Source of the DNA: Pseudomonadales bacterium
Lineage (GTDB): Bacteria > Pseudomonadota > Gammaproteobacteria > Pseudomonadales > Pseudohongiellaceae
Reading direction: 5' to 3'
Length of the DNA: 46,900 nucleotides
Assembly: GCA_022821865.1 (NCBI GenBank)
Contig: JAJECW010000022.1
Location: 1-46,900, forward strand
Below are positions 44,613 to 46,900 of this stretch, piece after piece (positions within the stretch are counted from its first letter, which is position 1; each line of letters starts with the position of its first letter). The notes below the pieces were generated by a model, which ran no database searches, was not told the origin of the DNA, and saw only the letters and a list, made by a program, of their open reading frames with translations. Position numbers and translations under genes: made by a program.

Positions 44613-46900
44613 ATGCGGACCCGGATGCAGACGCTACCGCGAATCCTGTTACCCGCCCTGTGCGGCAGCCTGTCCCTGTTGGCGCAGGCGCAGCCTGCCG
44701 GGTCCGGGGAAACCATTGATTACGATTTGCGGGTAAGCCTCGACCCGGCCGCAAGCCGCATTGAAGTACAGGCCAATATCACCCTGCCGCCGTCAATGGC
44801 GGGAGGCCCGGTCGAATTCCGGCTCAACCGCAATCTCGCGGTCGCTTCCGGCGCGGCCAGCCTGCAATCTTCGCCGGAGCTTCCGCCGGGCATGCTGCTC
44901 AACACCATGAGCGGCGAAGCGGCGCCGACCCATGCCTATGAAGTCCTTGCCGGCGACGATGGCCGCTTCAGCCTCAGCTACAGCGGCCGGATCAACGACG
45001 CCATGGAGCGGCAGGGCGTCGAATATGCCCAGAGTTTTTCCGAAACCACGGGCATCATCGATTACCGCGGCGTGTATCTGGGCAAGGCGAGCTATTGGGT
45101 CCCCGACTTCGGCGAGGCCCTGGTCCGCTTCGACCTGTGGGTGGATTTCGCGGATTCCGCCAGGGACTGGTTGGCGGTCAGCCAGGGCGACCGCAACGGG
45201 CCCAATGGCTGGAGCGCCGGGAACCCCATGGAAGAAATCTACCTTATCGCCGCCGCCTTCACCGAATACTCGCAGATGGCTGGCGACACCGAAGCCCTGG
45301 CCTACCTGCGCACTCCCGACCCCAATCTCGCGGTCCGCTATCTCGACGCCACCGAGCGCTATCTGCAACTCTACGAACCTTTGCTTGGGGAATATCCCTT
45401 CAGCAAGTTCGCACTGGTGGAAAATTTCTGGGAAACCGGCTACGGCATGCCCTCATTCACCCTGCTCGGCTCCCAGGTCATCCGCTTTCCCTTCATTCTG
45501 GAATCTTCCTATCCACACGAGTTGCTGCACAACTGGTGGGGTAACGGGGTGTATCCGGATTACGCCAGCGGCAACTGGAGCGAAGGTCTGACCACCTATC
45601 TCGCCGACCACCTATTTCGGGAAATGGACGGACGCGGCGAACAGTACCGCAAGGACACCCTGGCGCGCTATCGCAACTACGTGGCCGAGGAAACCGATTT
45701 CCCCCTGATCGATTTCACCACGCGCAACTCAGCCGCCACCCAGGCGGTGGGCTACGGCAAGACCCTGATGCTGTGGCACATGCTGCGGCTGGAACTCGGC
45801 GATGCACTGTTCCTTGACGGCCTGCGAAGATTCTACGCCGGGTACCGCTTCCAGCGGGCCGGCTTTGCCGAAATCATCGCCTTGTTCTCGGAAGTGGCGG
45901 GCATGGATTTGTCGCCTTTCTTCGCCCAATGGGTCGAGCGAACCGGCGCGCCGGAAATTGCGGTCAGCGTCGATGAAATCGGCAACAACCAGGCCCAGAT
46001 CCTGTTCGCCCAGATTCAGCGCGGCGAGCCCTATGCGCTGACCGTGCCGGTAGCGCTGTACTATGCCGGCGCGGACGAACCCGAGATTCACCACCTGCGC
46101 CTGTCACAGAAGCTCGAAGGCGTGGTGGCGCCGGATTATGACCGCCTCGAAGCCGTGCTCGTGGACCCCTGGTTCGATCTGTTCCGCAAGCTCGACCGGG
46201 AAGAGACGCCTCCCACGGTGGGAGAATTGTTCGGCGCCCGGCAGATCACTTTCCTGCTGCCCGAGCAGAACCGCGCCGACTGGACCCGTCTCGCGGAAGC
46301 CTTTGCCGCCGGCGTCGATGCGCGCATCGCGCCAGTGGAAACCCTGGCGGAATTGCCCGCCGATACTTCGGTCTGGGTGCTTGGGCGCGATAATCCCTTT
46401 GCCGAAGAAGCTTTCAGCGCAGCGGCGGCTTACGGCGCGGAAGCCACTGGAGCGGAGATCAGCCTCGCCGGAGAATCCCTGCCCTATGCGGACCGCGGCA
46501 CCGTACTCGTGGGCCGCCATCCCGCCAATGGGGAGCTTGCCATTGGCCTGATCCATATCGACGGCATGGCGGCGGTTCCCGGCATGATCGAGAAGCTGCC
46601 GCATTACGGCAGGTATTCGTATCTGAGCTTTTACGGCGATGAGCCCACCAATGATGTCTCCGGCATCTGGACAAGCCCGGATTCCCCCCTGCAATGGCTG
46701 CATCCCGAGCTTGCCGCGGCACCGGATTTCCGCTTGCCTCCGCGTCCGCCACTGGCCGAATTGCCGCCAAAATATCTGCCGGGCCAGTTCCTGCGCCACA
46801 CCGAATATCTGGCAGGGCCGGAATTGCGGGGCCGGGGCCTTGGCAGCCGCGAACTCGGGCAGGCGGCGCGGTACATCGCCGATCAGTTTCGCGCCGCGGG
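44613..46900 (+). CDS. Exported M1-type/M28-type metallopeptidase fusion (3' end cut)
   Basis: At least 762 codons, open to the window end. GGAG precedes ATG 44613 and a signal peptide (ILLPALCGSLSLLAQAQ-like) follows. The first domain is M1-like: HELLHNWWGN (His302, Glu303, His306) and NWSEGLTTYLAD with a Glu (324) as third zinc ligand. A central spacer follows, and at about 727 begins FLRHTEYLAGPELRGRGLGSRELGQ, which is the opening of M28-family aminopeptidases. The catalytic residues of the M28 part would lie beyond the window. It probably degrades peptides outside the cytoplasm together with the lipoprotein before it. Confidence 0.85.
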   Translation, partial: MRTRMQTLPRILLPALCGSLSLLAQAQPAGSGETIDYDLRVSLDPAASRIEVQANITLPPSMAGGPVEFRLNRNLAVASGAASLQSSPELPPGMLLNTMSGEAAPTHAYEVLAGDDGRFSLSYSGRINDAMERQGVEYAQSFSETTGIIDYRGVYLGKASYWVPDFGEALVRFDLWVDFADSARDWLAVSQGDRNGPNGWSAGNPMEEIYLIAAAFTEYSQMAGDTEALAYLRTPDPNLAVRYLDATERYLQLYEPLLGEYPFSKFALVENFWETGYGMPSFTLLGSQVIRFPFILESSYPHELLHNWWGNGVYPDYASGNWSEGLTTYLADHLFREMDGRGEQYRKDTLARYRNYVAEETDFPLIDFTTRNSAATQAVGYGKTLMLWHMLRLELGDALFLDGLRRFYAGYRFQRAGFAEIIALFSEVAGMDLSPFFAQWVERTGAPEIAVSVDEIGNNQAQILFAQIQRGEPYALTVPVALYYAGADEPEIHHLRLSQKLEGVVAPDYDRLEAVLVDPWFDLFRKLDREETPPTVGELFGARQITFLLPEQNRADWTRLAEAFAAGVDARIAPVETLAELPADTSVWVLGRDNPFAEEAFSAAAAYGAEATGAEISLAGESLPYADRGTVLVGRHPANGELAIGLIHIDGMAAVPGMIEKLPHYGRYSYLSFYGDEPTNDVSGIWTSPDSPLQWLHPELAAAPDFRLPPRPPLAELPPKYLPGQFLRHTEYLAGPELRGRGLGSRELGQAARYIADQFRAA

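Overview
The window is a GC-rich, densely coded stretch of about 46.9 kb that reads as a chromosome segment of a free-living aerobic gammaproteobacterium. Supporting points are the overlapping purE-tsaC-hemF-aroE run (an order I recall from pseudomonads and relatives), an aa3-type cytochrome oxidase operon, a TonB-dependent receptor, several exported c-type cytochromes and secreted peptidases. No tRNA, rRNA, CRISPR array, integrase or transposase was seen.

Layout. 1-1729: a partial coiled-coil protein and threonine synthase. 2017-4212: catalase-peroxidase KatG, closed by a very strong hairpin. 4376-12010: a sugar-acquisition locus (GH63-type glycoside hydrolase, Na+/solute symporter, TonB receptor, ROK regulator, 3-hydroxyisobutyrate-dehydrogenase-type reductase). 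12097-14519: a Ser/Thr kinase, a 4HBT thioesterase and a phospholipid-type acyltransferase. 14509-20384: three exported proteins joining a heme-c motif to a copper type II monooxygenase-like domain, two of them a recent tandem duplication, plus an unknown exported protein. 20393-20512: four abutting hairpins. 20646-23518: purE-tsaC-hemF-aroE. 23619-28580: cox operon on the minus strand; its subunit II carries two extra heme-c domains and there are two subunit-III-like genes. 28837-30506: PQQ-type sugar dehydrogenase and a VOC protein. 30645-43254: a RiPP cluster. 43368-46900: a beta-propeller lipoprotein and an M1-M28 peptidase fusion cut by the window end.

The most interesting part is 30645-43254, a nitrile-hydratase-leader (NHLM/TOMM) peptide cluster. 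It has an 83-residue precursor (37155-37406, minus) whose predicted core is only LSCCL, a fused E1-like/YcaO cyclodehydratase, a SAM methyltransferase, an orphan 374-residue protein, a short HlyD-like membrane protein, and two dedicated ABC transporters, the first with a C39 leader peptidase. It begins with an AlkB-type di-iron monooxygenase fused to a degenerate GlnE-like nucleotidyltransferase domain. A plausible pathway is: YcaO heterocyclises Cys/Ser of the core, the monooxygenase and methyltransferase decorate it, and the C39 transporter cuts after the Ala-Gly and exports the product. Promoter-region palindromes between the divergent precursor and transporter genes suggest shared control. 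This reading rests on motifs seen in the translations and on recalled family knowledge; no database search was possible.
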